DNA of 64,000 nucleotides from an uncultured Acidobacteriaceae bacterium (GCA_937879855.1 CALFMO010000068.1:1-64000), one strand, 5' to 3'; shown: positions 46,446 through 55,669, counted from the stretch's first letter. The notes: generated from the letters alone by a model not told the origin. Numbers and translations: made by a program.

Positions 46446-48635
46446 TCACCTGCTTTTGTAGCTGAAAGTCACCTTCGTCTCTTCATTCAATACGAGTGGC
46501 CGGACGAAACTGAACGAACTGCCGGTGCGCGGCACGTCGATGGCTACCGGCAACACGCCCGCAACCTTGCGCTGCAAGTTGACTACGTTGGCGGAGGCAT
46601 TTTGCTGAGTCGAGTTTTTCGAGAGCTGTTTCAGTTCCGTGTAATCGCGGCCATTCAGCGCCGGCGCTTCTGCGGTGACAGTTACAGTCTCTGCGACATT
46701 GCCGATGCCGAGGGCAAAGCTGTAGGTCGAGGGACGTTCGGCATCGTAAACTGCGTCGCGCACTGCGGTCTTGAAGCCAGGAGAGGCGGCCGTGATTTTT
46801 ATTCTTCCTGTGCGCAGGTTGGACACAACCCAGCGGCCCATCTGATCGGTAACGGTTGACATGGAAAACCCATTATCGGGCTGCGTCACTGTGATGCGCG
46901 CGTTGGGAATGACTGCGCCACTCTGATCCGCAAGAATGCCGCCCAGTTGTCCGGGAAGCAGCGCGCCCATGCTGACCTGACTGGCGAGTTGCTCTTCTCG
47001 GCTTCCTTCGTACGGATAGGAAACCGTATCGGCGCGAAAAGCCGGAGGTACACGATCGGCGGCAATCACGTCGCCTCCGAAATCCTTCACCTTGTATTGC
47101 TCGGGCAGGAAGACTTCCCAATTCAACAGGCTGATGGGAATGTCCATGCTGGGAAGACTGAGATCGGCGCCGCCTTTCTTCGCGAAGGGTGCGCCCGAAT
47201 GCATGAATACGAACGAGACGACATACGAATCGGTGGGACGAAATCCGGGACGCAAGAGGGGCACGCGGCTTCCGTCGGGACCTTGCACCGGCTTCACCCG
47301 CTCGCCGCCAACGTCTGCCGATAGGATGGTAACACCCGCGGGCAGCGCGACTTTCAGGAACGGTTGCGCCTGGTTTTTGACGATCAGCTTCACTTCGGTC
47401 AGCGACTTGCCCTCGGAAGTGACCAGCGTGGTGATGACCGCGCTTTCGGCCTCTGCTGCGAGCACACTGCCGTCCGGGAAGCGCACCCATTGCAGAGCCA
47501 GTGTCGGATCCTCGGCAGGTTGCTTGTGATAGCGGAATGCCGCTTGTGGTGGATAGTGCGCAAGTGAACGCAGATAGGGGCTCGCTTCTTTCACGTCCAT
47601 GCGTTTCAGGCCACCACCCTCGGTCGTGGTCAGTTCCATGGCCCCAGCGCCCTCGACCAGCACCTCTCCGGTCTCGCGTTGTGCTCCCTTAAACGTGAGG
47701 AATGGGGCATCGGCCTTGGCGCCGTTGATGGAGCGCTCCATAGAGATGAGGAATTGCTGGCTGCGTTGCGCGGGCGCATTTACCTTCAGCGTTAAAACCC
47801 CAGATTGAGTTTCGGTGGAATCGAGCGTGGCGCCGGTCACTCCCGTGACTTCGTATCCCGCGGGGAGTTCAACCTGGAATTGCGAAGGCTCGCCCTGCAC
47901 CACCGTGATGTCGGCGAGCACGGCTACGCGCATCTCTGCCTCGCTTACCGAGACCAGCGTCTTGGCGTCGGAGAGGAACCGCACTTCACGAGGGACGGTT
48001 GGAGCAACGGTTTCACGGGTCTGCCACCAGATGTTGGCGGGCTGCCCTGGCACGAGCGTGGCTTCGATCGCGGTATGTCCATTCTGAGATTTGCGGCTGG
48101 TAATGATGCCGGGGCTGATGTTCGCGAAGGTGTGGTCACCGGGAATCACCAGCGCGAGCTGCACGCTGCCCGCGGCCGGAACTGGCAGGCTGAAGGAAGC
48201 GCGTCCGGCTTCGATTCTCAGCGGGAGGCCGGTGTCGAGTGCGATGGAAAATTCGCCCGGTCCCGGTAGCAGCGCCGTGTGCGTTCCGTTCTCCTGCAGC
48301 AGAGCGACTCCCTTGCCGTTTTGGTGTGCATCGAGAACCGTCATTCCGGTGGTCAGCGGAACCTTGCTCACGCCTTTACGGAAAACTTCTCCTTCGAGTT
48401 GCACGGTTCCGCGCACGCCGTCATTTTCGATGTGCAACGCCATGTCGGCATGTTTGACGGAATAGGGAAGAGGTGCGATTTCCGGATGCTTAGTAGGCTT
48501 CGCCGCAAGTTCGACCAGCTTGTTGTATTCGTCGAGGGTCAGCGTCACATTGCCCGGATCGGGCAAGGGCAGCGTTGATTTCTCTTCAGCCGCGCACATG
48601 CAGCAAAGTAACAACACCACAAACATGTTTTTCAT
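46446..48635 (-). CDS. Large secreted protein with carboxypeptidase-regulatory domain
   Basis: A 729-residue exported protein, not recognised as a family of known function. Signal peptide MFVVLLLCCMCAAEE. Then LTLDEYNKLVELAAKP and a long all-beta region with repeated sandwich-like units (HIENDGVRGTVQLEGEVFRK, LQENGTHTALLPGPGEF, VELPAGYEVTGVTGATLDS). Near the C-terminus is a carboxypeptidase-regulatory-like domain (about 575-660: GGILADQSGAVIPNARITVT, ISKITAASPG-like RIKITAASPGFKTAV). It overlaps the upstream gene by 4 bases (ATGA) and has GGGAGG 6 bases before its ATG. The upstream protein has parallel organisation, so both may form an envelope complex. Confidence 0.75.
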   Translation of the reverse strand: MKNMFVVLLLCCMCAAEEKSTLPLPDPGNVTLTLDEYNKLVELAAKPTKHPEIAPLPYSVKHADMALHIENDGVRGTVQLEGEVFRKGVSKVPLTTGMTVLDAHQNGKGVALLQENGTHTALLPGPGEFSIALDTGLPLRIEAGRASFSLPVPAAGSVQLALVIPGDHTFANISPGIITSRKSQNGHTAIEATLVPGQPANIWWQTRETVAPTVPREVRFLSDAKTLVSVSEAEMRVAVLADITVVQGEPSQFQVELPAGYEVTGVTGATLDSTETQSGVLTLKVNAPAQRSQQFLISMERSINGAKADAPFLTFKGAQRETGEVLVEGAGAMELTTTEGGGLKRMDVKEASPYLRSLAHYPPQAAFRYHKQPAEDPTLALQWVRFPDGSVLAAEAESAVITTLVTSEGKSLTEVKLIVKNQAQPFLKVALPAGVTILSADVGGERVKPVQGPDGSRVPLLRPGFRPTDSYVVSFVFMHSGAPFAKKGGADLSLPSMDIPISLLNWEVFLPEQYKVKDFGGDVIAADRVPPAFRADTVSYPYEGSREEQLASQVSMGALLPGQLGGILADQSGAVIPNARITVTQPDNGFSMSTVTDQMGRWVVSNLRTGRIKITAASPGFKTAVRDAVYDAERPSTYSFALGIGNVAETVTVTAEAPALNGRDYTELKQLSKNSTQQNASANVVNLQRKVAGVLPVAIDVPRTGSSFSFVRPLVLNEETKVTFSYKSR

Positions 48636-50644
48636 CGCACACCTCCCTTTTTGTCACGCTGAAAGTTGAACTCTGCGGCGGGAAACTGATTCTCGCTGGT
48701 GAGCTCGGAAACCAGGAAAATCGACGGACCAAACGCGGGGAACGAGACATTGATCGGCAGAATGCCGGTTACTTTTCCGGCGGACGATTTCGCCTTGAAG
48801 GAGTCGAGAAGAGCCTGGGTGGCATCCTTCTTTTCCTTGCTGTCGCTGGCTTGCAGTTGGGCGTAGTTTTCGAGTCGGTCGAAGTTTCGTCGCGTGTCGA
48901 CGGGCCCAGTCGCTGCTTTCGTTACTATTCCCCCGGTTCCACTAGGCGGTTCCAGCACCGCGGACACTGGATTCTGATATTCCTGCGTGTGAAATGTTCC
49001 GGGTTCTGCTGAAACGCGGAACAGCGGCGGATAGTACAGCAACAGGCCGGTGCGGGAGATTGGCAGATCGAGCGCCGGCAGCGTTACCTTCTCGCGGCCT
49101 TTATCGTTCCAAGCCGTCGCTCTGGTGAGATACAGAATTTCAACCGCGAATGCGGGCGCGTCGTCACCGCCGCGCGATTTTTCCAGCGGCAACAGCAGGC
49201 TTCCATCGGGCGACTGGCCCGGACGAATCGGCCGTCCTGCCAACGTAACGCTCCACACTGTTGCTCCCGTGGGTAGCGTAACTTTCACAAAGTTCCTCTG
49301 GTTGTTGCGAACCGCGTAACGCGCCTGCACTAACTCCTTGCCATCGGCGCTCATCAGCACTTGGTAGCGGGCCTCTTCGACGTTGGCCATGAGAACCGCC
49401 TGCTGGTCGTAGCGCGCGACGTTAACGCTTAAGGAGCGCGTCGCGCCCGCTTCTCCCGAACGGGCACGAAACGCTACCAGCGCCGGCGATTGGCGGTTGG
49501 CGACCATTTCACCGAGATCGGTGGCGTCGGCATCCTCAAGACCTTGGGCTTTCTGATCTTTAATTTCGCCGGCTCCTAAAATTTCAACCGCTACGCCGCC
49601 AGTATCGCGTTCCGTGTTCAGCAGTCGCAGCAGCGGAATGTCGATGATCCCGTCGCGTGGAAGGCGAGTCTCGCCGTTGATGACGAAGCGTGCGCTGTGC
49701 TCGACTGGCTCCAGGAAGCTGACGTCGAGCTCGCCGTTTTTCATCTCCCAATCGGCGACCATTGCGCCGAAGACATAATTGATCGTTACTTTTTCTGGCA
49801 GCTGGATACGCACCTCGCGAGCCGCTCCCTGCACGATCTCGAAGTTCGCTTCCGCATAAATCGTTGTTGAGTCTTCCCCCAGGCTGGTCAGCTGCGTCAG
49901 GGATCCCCGTAGCCGCAGCGGGAGTTCGACGTGGTGATCTTGCGTCTTCTTACGCCAGGTGAAAGTCAGGGCTTCGTTGCCGCGGGCATAGGCGAGCCAC
50001 TTGGTTTCGCCGGAGTTTTCCGATTTGTCGGAGAGTAGTCCGCCGCCGATCTTCAAATCGATGCTTTGCTGCGGAAGCACAACCGACGCTCGGGTCACGC
50101 CCGATTCCGTGGAGGGCAGGGCAATGCTTTCGTCACCCGCTGACGATGTGACCGGCACGTCCACATCAAGCAGCAGTTCGAAGCGACCGGCGTGTGAGAG
50201 CAGGGCGCAAAGATGCGTTGCGGCTTTGCCCGGCGCGCCCGGCACAAGCGATATGGGCTTGCCATCAAGCCGCGCTTCGCGTACCAGCAAGCCTGCAGGA
50301 ACGGGGACGCGCACCCACCCGTCTTTCAGTACGTCGACGGTCAGCGTCGCGCGGCCTGCAGCGAGATCGCCGGCAACGTGCAGGTCGTAGTCAACCCGCG
50401 TGAGCGTGGCGTCGAGCGGAGGCGGTTCGGGATCGTGTTCGACCGGATACGCTTTCGCCCGCAGCACGCGGTATTCGTCTACCGGAATCACGACCCATCC
50501 GGCGATGTGGGGAGGTTCGGTCGGTTTTTCTTGCGCTTGAGGTGCAGCTCCCCAACAGATGGAAGCGGCAGCGAGACAGAGAACAAACGGTGTCAGAACG
50601 AAGCGTCTGAGTTGCGAAACGACGGCGCGAATTGAGTGTTTCAT
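48632..50644 (-). CDS. Large secreted all-beta protein
   Basis: A 670-residue exported protein of unknown function. Signal peptide FVLTPFVLCLAAASICWGAA. The N-terminus IPVDEYRVLRAKAYP recalls the LTLDEYNKLVELAA of the next gene, and a series of beta-rich segments follows (VDYDLHVAGDLAAGRATLTV, FEIVQGAAREVRIQLPEKV, KVTLPTGATVWSVTLAGRPI). The same order of phrases (IQLPEKVTINYV / VELPAGYEVTGV; VTLPTGATVWSV / VALPAGVTILSA) occurs in the downstream protein, so the two are distant paralogues. GAGGT lies 8 bases before the ATG. No enzyme motif is seen. Confidence 0.75.
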   Translation of the reverse strand: MKHSIRAVVSQLRRFVLTPFVLCLAAASICWGAAPQAQEKPTEPPHIAGWVVIPVDEYRVLRAKAYPVEHDPEPPPLDATLTRVDYDLHVAGDLAAGRATLTVDVLKDGWVRVPVPAGLLVREARLDGKPISLVPGAPGKAATHLCALLSHAGRFELLLDVDVPVTSSAGDESIALPSTESGVTRASVVLPQQSIDLKIGGGLLSDKSENSGETKWLAYARGNEALTFTWRKKTQDHHVELPLRLRGSLTQLTSLGEDSTTIYAEANFEIVQGAAREVRIQLPEKVTINYVFGAMVADWEMKNGELDVSFLEPVEHSARFVINGETRLPRDGIIDIPLLRLLNTERDTGGVAVEILGAGEIKDQKAQGLEDADATDLGEMVANRQSPALVAFRARSGEAGATRSLSVNVARYDQQAVLMANVEEARYQVLMSADGKELVQARYAVRNNQRNFVKVTLPTGATVWSVTLAGRPIRPGQSPDGSLLLPLEKSRGGDDAPAFAVEILYLTRATAWNDKGREKVTLPALDLPISRTGLLLYYPPLFRVSAEPGTFHTQEYQNPVSAVLEPPSGTGGIVTKAATGPVDTRRNFDRLENYAQLQASDSKEKKDATQALLDSFKAKSSAGKVTGILPINVSFPAFGPSIFLVSELTSENQFPAAEFNFQRDKKGGVR

Positions 50645-50969
50645 GGGCAGACCTCATGGGCACTACTCGGGGGATGCATGGCTTGCTCCGGGGGATGTTC
50701 GAGGCGGGCGTCCATGCAGAGTAAGAATGGTGGGGGACTTGGAAATTGCAGACTGAATTTCGTAACAGTTACTTGCTGGAGTGGGCTTGAGGCGCGTCTG
50801 GCGGGGGCTGTGCTGTACCATAGCAAGTCGCAAGTAGCGCCGCCGTCCCGGCGGCTGTCGTGGCGGCGTCCTCGCCGCCACAGCGAGGGCGGGACGCCCC
50901 TTCGGCAGGCTCAGGGCAGGCTCTCGCGACAACCGGCAGGATGCCGGCGCTACGGGTTGGGAGGTTTGA
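50645..50969. other. Divergent intergenic region with repeat element
   Basis: A 325-bp region between the leftward secreted-protein operon and the rightward aminotransferase gene. The right third is the palindromic element 50834-50953. The left part should carry the leftward promoter; no clear box pair is seen. Confidence 0.5.
50834..50953. repeat. 120-bp palindromic element, left copy
   Basis: Begins GTAGCGCC and ends with its inverse GGCGCTAC. Internal stems include CGCCGTCCCGGCGG and GGCGGCGTCCTCGCCGCC, and the core CCCCTTCGGCAGGCTCAGGG is a common bacterial palindromic motif. A diverged copy in opposite orientation is at 53214-53328. The element ends 16 bp before the start codon of the aminotransferase gene. 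Confidence 0.75.
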
Positions 50970-52307
50970 TTGGGTTTCAGCACGGAGAAGTCTCGGCAGG
51001 TTTACGACCGCACGCTGGGCGTCCTCATTGAGGCCAGCAGTTCGTCGTCGCGAGGGCCGGCAAACTTCGGCAAGTATCCCATCTTCATGGAGCGCGGGCG
51101 CGGCTCGCGTATTTACGATGTCGACGGCAACGAGTACATCGACTGGATGATGGCTTTTGGCGCGCTGCCACTGGGCCACGCGCATCCAGAGATTGTGGAG
51201 GCGATCAACGAAGCTGCTAGTACGGGAGCGCACTTTGCGACCGCGACCCCGGTTGAGTTGGAAGTTGCGGAGATGCTGCAACGCATGGTTCCGAATGCCG
51301 AGCGCGTGCGATTTGCGAATACGGGTACTGAGGCGGTGATGGCGGCAATTCGCCTGGCGCGCGGTGTGACCGGGCGGCCGAAGATTCTGAAGTTCGAAGG
51401 ACACTACCACGGCTGGCACGACGACTTGCTGGTCAGTTCGAACGTGCTGCCGCTGAGTGCTCTTGGCTTGCGCAGCGATCCCGTCAAAATTCCGGACAGT
51501 TCCGGTTTAAATCGCAGCGCACTCGACGACACGATTGTTGTGCCCTGGAACGATCTGCACGCGCTGCAGCGCACGGTTGAAAATTATCCCGGACAGATTG
51601 CGGCGATCATCACCGAAGGCATCATGGCGAACATGGGCGTGATTCCTCCGGCGGAAGGATATCTGCAAGGTCTGCAAGAACTGGCACGGGCCAACGGAAT
51701 TCTTTTTATTCTCGATGAGACGGTAACGGGATTCCGCATCGCTCCCGGCGGCTGCCAGGAATATTACAAGCTGTCGCCTGACTTGTTGACCTTCGGCAAA
51801 GCGCTGGGATGCGGCTTGCCGGTGGCCGCGCTTGTGGGCCGCGCCGAAATCATGGACGCGCTGCAATGGGGCGGCGTACTGCACTACGGCACGCACAACG
51901 GATCGCGCATTGGAATGTTTGCCGCGAGGGCCACCCTCCGCGTACTTACGCGAGACAATAACGCTTCCTTCCGGCACACGTGGCGCATTGCGGAGCGGCT
52001 GTGCACGGGGTACAGAGAGTTGTTCAGGAAGAAGGGGCGCGCGGTGATCGTGCAGAATGTTGGGCCGATGTTTCAGTTGATGTTTACCGAGCAGCCTGCG
52101 ATCCGCGACTACCGCGAGTTTTGCCAATTTGTGGACCGCGCGGCATTCCAGAAGTTTGTGCTGTCGCTGTTTCCGTTTGGAGTGTACGCGTCGCCATCGG
52201 CAGCGTTACATTCAATCGTGACACTGGCCCACACCGATGAGGATGTGGATTTCACACTGCAGGCGGCCGGGAAGGCGCTGGATTCAGTGGCTGGCGCATT
52301 GCGATGA
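50970..52307 (+). CDS. Class III aminotransferase, glutamate-1-semialdehyde aminomutase-like
   Basis: A 445-residue PLP enzyme of the HemL-like class III group. Motifs: YDVDGNEYIDWMMAFGALPLGH, RFANTGTEAVMAAIRLAR, FEGHYHGWHDDLL, ITEGIMANMGVIPP, LDETVTGFR and the PLP lysine in LTFGKALGCGLPVAA (about 277). Many such proteins are called glutamate-1-semialdehyde aminomutase, but the divergence and the coupled dehydrogenase gene suggest a catabolic or secondary-metabolic transaminase instead. The start is TTG with GGGAGG 6-7 bases upstream, between the repeat element and the gene. It overlaps the SDR gene by 4 bp (ATGA). Confidence 0.88.
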   Translation: MGFSTEKSRQVYDRTLGVLIEASSSSSRGPANFGKYPIFMERGRGSRIYDVDGNEYIDWMMAFGALPLGHAHPEIVEAINEAASTGAHFATATPVELEVAEMLQRMVPNAERVRFANTGTEAVMAAIRLARGVTGRPKILKFEGHYHGWHDDLLVSSNVLPLSALGLRSDPVKIPDSSGLNRSALDDTIVVPWNDLHALQRTVENYPGQIAAIITEGIMANMGVIPPAEGYLQGLQELARANGILFILDETVTGFRIAPGGCQEYYKLSPDLLTFGKALGCGLPVAALVGRAEIMDALQWGGVLHYGTHNGSRIGMFAARATLRVLTRDNNASFRHTWRIAERLCTGYRELFRKKGRAVIVQNVGPMFQLMFTEQPAIRDYREFCQFVDRAAFQKFVLSLFPFGVYASPSAALHSIVTLAHTDEDVDFTLQAAGKALDSVAGALR

Positions 52308-53107
52308 AGCGGCAATCGAGCAAGATCGCAGAACGGGCGAGCGAGTTTTTATCTCTCGAGGAGAAAGTTGCGATCGTTACTGGGGCGGCGTCTGGGATCG
52401 GACTTGGGACTTCGATTCGGTTGGCTGAGATGGGAGCGTTCGTTGCCCTCCTCGACATCGACGACATCAAAGGGCGGAAGTCCGCTGCCAAAATCGAAGC
52501 CGACGGAGGCGCGGCGGTTTTTCTGAACTGTGACGTTCGTAGCGTCGCCGAATGCCGACGCGCCGTTGAGACCGTAATCCAACGATCGGGGAAGATCGAC
52601 ATTCTCTGCAACTGCGCCGGCATCGCGATTCGCAAAGATATTGTCGAACTCACCGAGGACGAATGGGATCGGGCGCTCGATGTGACGCTGAAGGGAATCT
52701 ATGTGCTGTCTCGGGAAGTCGTGCCACACATGATTCGCGGCGGTGGAGGCAGCATCGTGAACATCGGTTCAGGATGGTCGCTGAAGGGAGGGCCGCGGGC
52801 CGCGGCTTACTGCGCGGCGAAAGGCGGGGCCGTGAACCTGACACGAGCGATGGCCATCGACCACGGCAAGAATAATATTCGCGTGAACTGCGTTTGCCCC
52901 GGCGATGTGGATACTCCCATGTTGCGCAGCGAATGCGCGCAGCTGGGCGAGGACGCGCAGGCTTTTATGCGGGAAGCTGCGAATCGCCCGCTGGGCCGCG
53001 TCGGTACGCCGGATGATGTTGCGAATGCCGTTTTATTTCTGGTGAGTCCGATGGCGAGTTGGATTACGGGTGCGGCGCTGGTGGTGGACGGCGGCGGGCT
53101 GGCGTAG
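52304..53107 (+). CDS. Short-chain dehydrogenase/reductase
   Basis: A 267-residue classical SDR oxidoreductase using NAD(P). After an unusual 18-residue leader come the cofactor loop VTGAASGIGLG (about 25-35), LLDIDD (acidic end of beta-2, favouring NAD), CNCAGIA, the catalytic Ser in NIGSGWS and YCAAK (Tyr about 168, Lys about 172), then the C-terminal VVDGGG. The family includes 3-oxoacyl-ACP reductase-like and sugar/alcohol dehydrogenases. Overlap with the aminotransferase gene implies successive steps: oxidation of an alcohol or hydroxyacid and transamination, or the reverse. The substrate is unknown. Confidence 0.92.
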   Translation: MKRQSSKIAERASEFLSLEEKVAIVTGAASGIGLGTSIRLAEMGAFVALLDIDDIKGRKSAAKIEADGGAAVFLNCDVRSVAECRRAVETVIQRSGKIDILCNCAGIAIRKDIVELTEDEWDRALDVTLKGIYVLSREVVPHMIRGGGGSIVNIGSGWSLKGGPRAAAYCAAKGGAVNLTRAMAIDHGKNNIRVNCVCPGDVDTPMLRSECAQLGEDAQAFMREAANRPLGRVGTPDDVANAVLFLVSPMASWITGAALVVDGGGLA

Positions 53108-53168
53108 AGTCTTCCGCGCGGAAAGCGACCCGCAGGGGCTAAAGCCCGCGCATTTTCACACGTCTACC

Positions 53169-53188
53169 GGCACGGCTGAAGCCGTGCC
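53169..53188. repeat. REP-like palindrome
   Basis: GGCACGGCTGAAGCCGTGCC, 8-bp perfect arms with a TGAA loop, 61 bp after the SDR stop. It resembles the CCACGGCTTGCGCCGTGG hairpin at 1269-1286. Confidence 0.65.
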
Positions 53189-53213
53189 CTTCCTAAAAGG
53201 TCCACTAACATTT

Positions 53214-53328
53214 GTAGCGCTGGCGTCTCGCCGGCGGTCGCGAGAGCCCCCCTGAGCCTGACGAAGGGGCATCCTTGCACTCGCGGGACGAGACGTCCTC
53301 GCGACAGCCGCCGGGACGGCGGCGTTAC
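53214..53328. repeat. 115-bp palindromic element, right copy (inverted)
   Basis: Begins GTAGCGCTGGCG and ends GGCGGCGTTAC. Read on the minus strand it matches the left copy at 50834-50953: CGCCGTCCCGGCGGCTGTCG, then CCCCTTCGTCAGGCTCAGGG and CTCTCGCGAC. Its right end supplies the stop codon (TAA, 53325-53327 on minus) of the rRNA methyltransferase gene. Confidence 0.75.
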
Positions 53329-54191
53329 GAAGTGCGTCTCTGCCGTGCGGCCTCATAGAGCACGATACTGCCGGCGACGCCGGCATTTAGAGACTCGACC
53401 TGCGCCGTGTGCGGGATTGCGACTAGCTCATCAGCTTGTGCCAGCACAGTGCGCGACAAGCCTGCGCCCTCACTGCCAATGAGAACGGCCATCGGCCCGG
53501 TGAGCTTTGCCTGATCGAGTGGCGTGCCTTTGTGCGACGACGTTGCGATCAAGCGCACGTTCTGCGCGCGCAACTTGGCCGAAGTCTCCTCCAAACCTCC
53601 CGCGTTCTTCCCAATAATGACTGGCAGGCGGAAGATCGATCCCGCCGAGGCGCGAATCACCTTCGAATTGAACGGACTGACTGTGCCTTCGCCCAGCACT
53701 ACGCCTGCGCTACCGAAGGCTTCGGCGGAGCGCAGGATTGTTCCTAGATTCCCAGGGTCCTGCAGGCCCGCGAGAACGACGATTGGACCCACCTGCAGCC
53801 GCTCGAGGATGTCGGTCAGAGAGAATTCTTTCAGACGGACCAGCGCGGCCACTCCCTGTGGCGTTTCGCTGGGAACGGCGGCGTCAAAAAGTTTGTCGGG
53901 AAGCAGCAGGGTGTCGACGTGGGCGCCGATCTGGGGCAGCAGTCGTTCCGCCAGATTTTGCGCCGATTCCTTGAAGAGCACGGCGCGAAAGCGTAGCCCG
54001 CTCCGTATGGCTTCTTCCACAATGCGCAGGCCCTCGATGGCGCAGTCGCCATCCTCGGTACATTCGGCGTGCGCAAAGGCCTGCCGCAGTTCCTTGACCA
54101 CGGTGTTGTGGCGGCCTTCGATGCGGCGCAGCCGGTGCTGGGCGGCGCGGGGCGCTGGTTCTGAGGTTCGAGTCATGGACGGTGACTGCAT
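53325..54191 (-). CDS. RNA 2'-O-methyltransferase, SpoU/TrmH (RlmB-like) family
   Basis: A 288-residue SPOUT methyltransferase, probably acting on 23S rRNA like RlmB. An N-terminal substrate-binding part (about 20-105: EGLRIVEEAIRSGLRFRAVL) precedes the catalytic knot: LAGLQDPGNLGTILRSAEAFG (motif 1), MAVLIGSEGAGLS (motif 2) and IPHTAQVESLNAGVAGSIVL (motif 3). It ends YEAARQRRTS, with the stop inside the palindromic element at 53214-53328. GAAGGGG lies 9 bases before the ATG. It is divergent from tsaC, with 97 bp between. Confidence 0.9.
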   Translation of the reverse strand: MQSPSMTRTSEPAPRAAQHRLRRIEGRHNTVVKELRQAFAHAECTEDGDCAIEGLRIVEEAIRSGLRFRAVLFKESAQNLAERLLPQIGAHVDTLLLPDKLFDAAVPSETPQGVAALVRLKEFSLTDILERLQVGPIVVLAGLQDPGNLGTILRSAEAFGSAGVVLGEGTVSPFNSKVIRASAGSIFRLPVIIGKNAGGLEETSAKLRAQNVRLIATSSHKGTPLDQAKLTGPMAVLIGSEGAGLSRTVLAQADELVAIPHTAQVESLNAGVAGSIVLYEAARQRRTS

Positions 54192-54288
54192 GATACGCTG
54201 CCCCTTCAGGTTGCGGCATTTTGCCGTATTATGGTAGGTTTCGCATTCAAAATAAATCGAGCCTGTAGCAGCGGAGAAGGGAACGCCC

Positions 54289-54936
54289 GTGCGCGTCGAG
54301 ATCGTAAAAATTAATAGCGAAACTCCTGAAGTGTCCCTGGTGAAGTATGCCGCCGATCAGATCCGTTCCGGCGAGGTGCTGGGCATGCCGACCGATACTT
54401 TTTACGGCCTGGCTGCAGATCCGTTCAACTTGCGCGCGGTAGAGCGCGTTTATGACATCAAGACGCGTTCGCGCCACAAGCCGTTGTCGCTGCTGATTGA
54501 AAGCACTGATCAGGCCGAGGAGCTGGCGAAGCCACTGCCCGAAGAATTCTATGCGCTGGCTCGGAAATTCTGGCCCGGGCCGCTGACCATTATCGTCAAA
54601 GCAGGGTCGCGCCTGCCGCTCAAAGTTACGGCCAACACCGGCAACGTCGCACTGCGCGTGCCCAATGCAAAAATCCCGCGGGCCGTGGTGACGGCGGCGG
54701 CGATCCCGATCACTGCGACTTCTGCCAACCTGAGCGGCGCTTCGGAATGTACCAGCGCGGAACAGGTGCGCGACCAGCTCAAGGGCCGCCTCAACATCAT
54801 TGTCGACGGCGGCGATTCTCCGAGGGACGTGGCCTCGACCATCATCGATCTCAGTGATGAAGTGGCGCGCTGGCGCATCATTCGTGAAGGAGCTATCCCC
54901 TCCGACGAAATTTCCAACTTCTTCGCGCAAGGATGA
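54289..54936 (+). CDS. tsaC: L-threonylcarbamoyladenylate synthase
   Basis: A 215-residue YrdC/Sua5-type enzyme making threonylcarbamoyl-AMP, the first step in the t6A modification of tRNAs that decode ANN codons. Motifs: VLGMPTDTFYGLAADPFN (about 31-48), IKTRSRHKPLSLLI (the KxR...K/SxN-type substrate loop), FWPGPLTIIVKA, VALRVPNA and PITATSANLSGA. There is no C-terminal Sua5 domain, so it is the short TsaC type. GTG start with GAGAAGGGA upstream. Followed by a YdcF gene 24 bp downstream in the same direction. Confidence 0.93.
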   Translation: MRVEIVKINSETPEVSLVKYAADQIRSGEVLGMPTDTFYGLAADPFNLRAVERVYDIKTRSRHKPLSLLIESTDQAEELAKPLPEEFYALARKFWPGPLTIIVKAGSRLPLKVTANTGNVALRVPNAKIPRAVVTAAAIPITATSANLSGASECTSAEQVRDQLKGRLNIIVDGGDSPRDVASTIIDLSDEVARWRIIREGAIPSDEISNFFAQG

Positions 54937-54960
54937 ATCCCCAAGGATGAAGGCGGAAGA

Positions 54961-55578
54961 ATGACCGAGCAGGGCGCCAACCAGCATTCGCTATCACGCT
55001 GGTGGCTTCTGTTGATTTTGGCTGCAGTAGCCGGACTGGTGGTGTTGGCGGTTACCGCAGTGCGCGTCGTGCATACCGCTTCTCTTCAGGAAATCCGCCC
55101 CGCGGATGCGATTGTTGTCTTCGGTGCGGCGGAGTACGCGGGACGCCCGTCTCCCGTATTAAGGGCGCGACTGGATCACGCGCTCGAGTTGTTTGCGCGC
55201 GGCGTAGCCCCCGTCATCATCACTACCGGCGGTGCTGCCGCCGATCCAAGTTTTAGTGAGGGCGGGGTTGGCCGTGATTATCTGGTGCGCCACGGGGTTC
55301 CTGAACGAAGCGTAATTGCGGAGACGCAGGGGAGCGACACGTCGGAGTCCGCCGTGCGCGTGGCCGTGATCATGAGGGCAAATGGCCTGCGAAGTTGCGT
55401 CGCGGTCAGCGATGCCTACCACGTTTTTCGGATTCGCAAACTGTTGGAGCACGAGGGGGTGGCACGCGTCTACGTTGCGCCACGCCCGGAGTCGCGGCCG
55501 CGAACGACGTGGCAACGGGAAGTTGCGGTGCTGCGCGAAGCGACCAGTTATTTGTTGTGGAAGGCGGGAATCACGTAA
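54961..55578 (+). CDS. YdcF-family (DUF218) membrane protein
   Basis: A 205-residue protein with one N-terminal membrane segment (WWLLLILAAVAGLVVLAVTAV, about 14-34) and a YdcF/DUF218 domain facing the periplasm. Motifs: ADAIVVFGAAEYAGRPSPVL, RLDHALELF, IITTGGAAAD, SVIAETQGSDTSESAVRVA and VAVSDAYHVFRIRKL. The family includes E. coli YdcF, SanA and ElyC, linked to envelope integrity, with undefined chemistry. Co-directional with tsaC, 24 bp apart, AAGGCGGAAGA before the ATG. Confidence 0.9.
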   Translation: MTEQGANQHSLSRWWLLLILAAVAGLVVLAVTAVRVVHTASLQEIRPADAIVVFGAAEYAGRPSPVLRARLDHALELFARGVAPVIITTGGAAADPSFSEGGVGRDYLVRHGVPERSVIAETQGSDTSESAVRVAVIMRANGLRSCVAVSDAYHVFRIRKLLEHEGVARVYVAPRPESRPRTTWQREVAVLREATSYLLWKAGIT

Positions 55579-55669
55579 GAACGCCGGGCTTTTGATCGCA
55601 CCTGAGAAAAAAGCAGATTCCGCGCCTCGTTCGGAATGACAGACCCAGAGAATAAAAAACCATAGCTCT

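Noticed and set aside
50970..52307. Calling the aminotransferase hemL of haem biosynthesis.
   Set aside because: Motifs are diverged from true glutamate-1-semialdehyde aminomutase and the gene is coupled to a dehydrogenase, not to haem genes.
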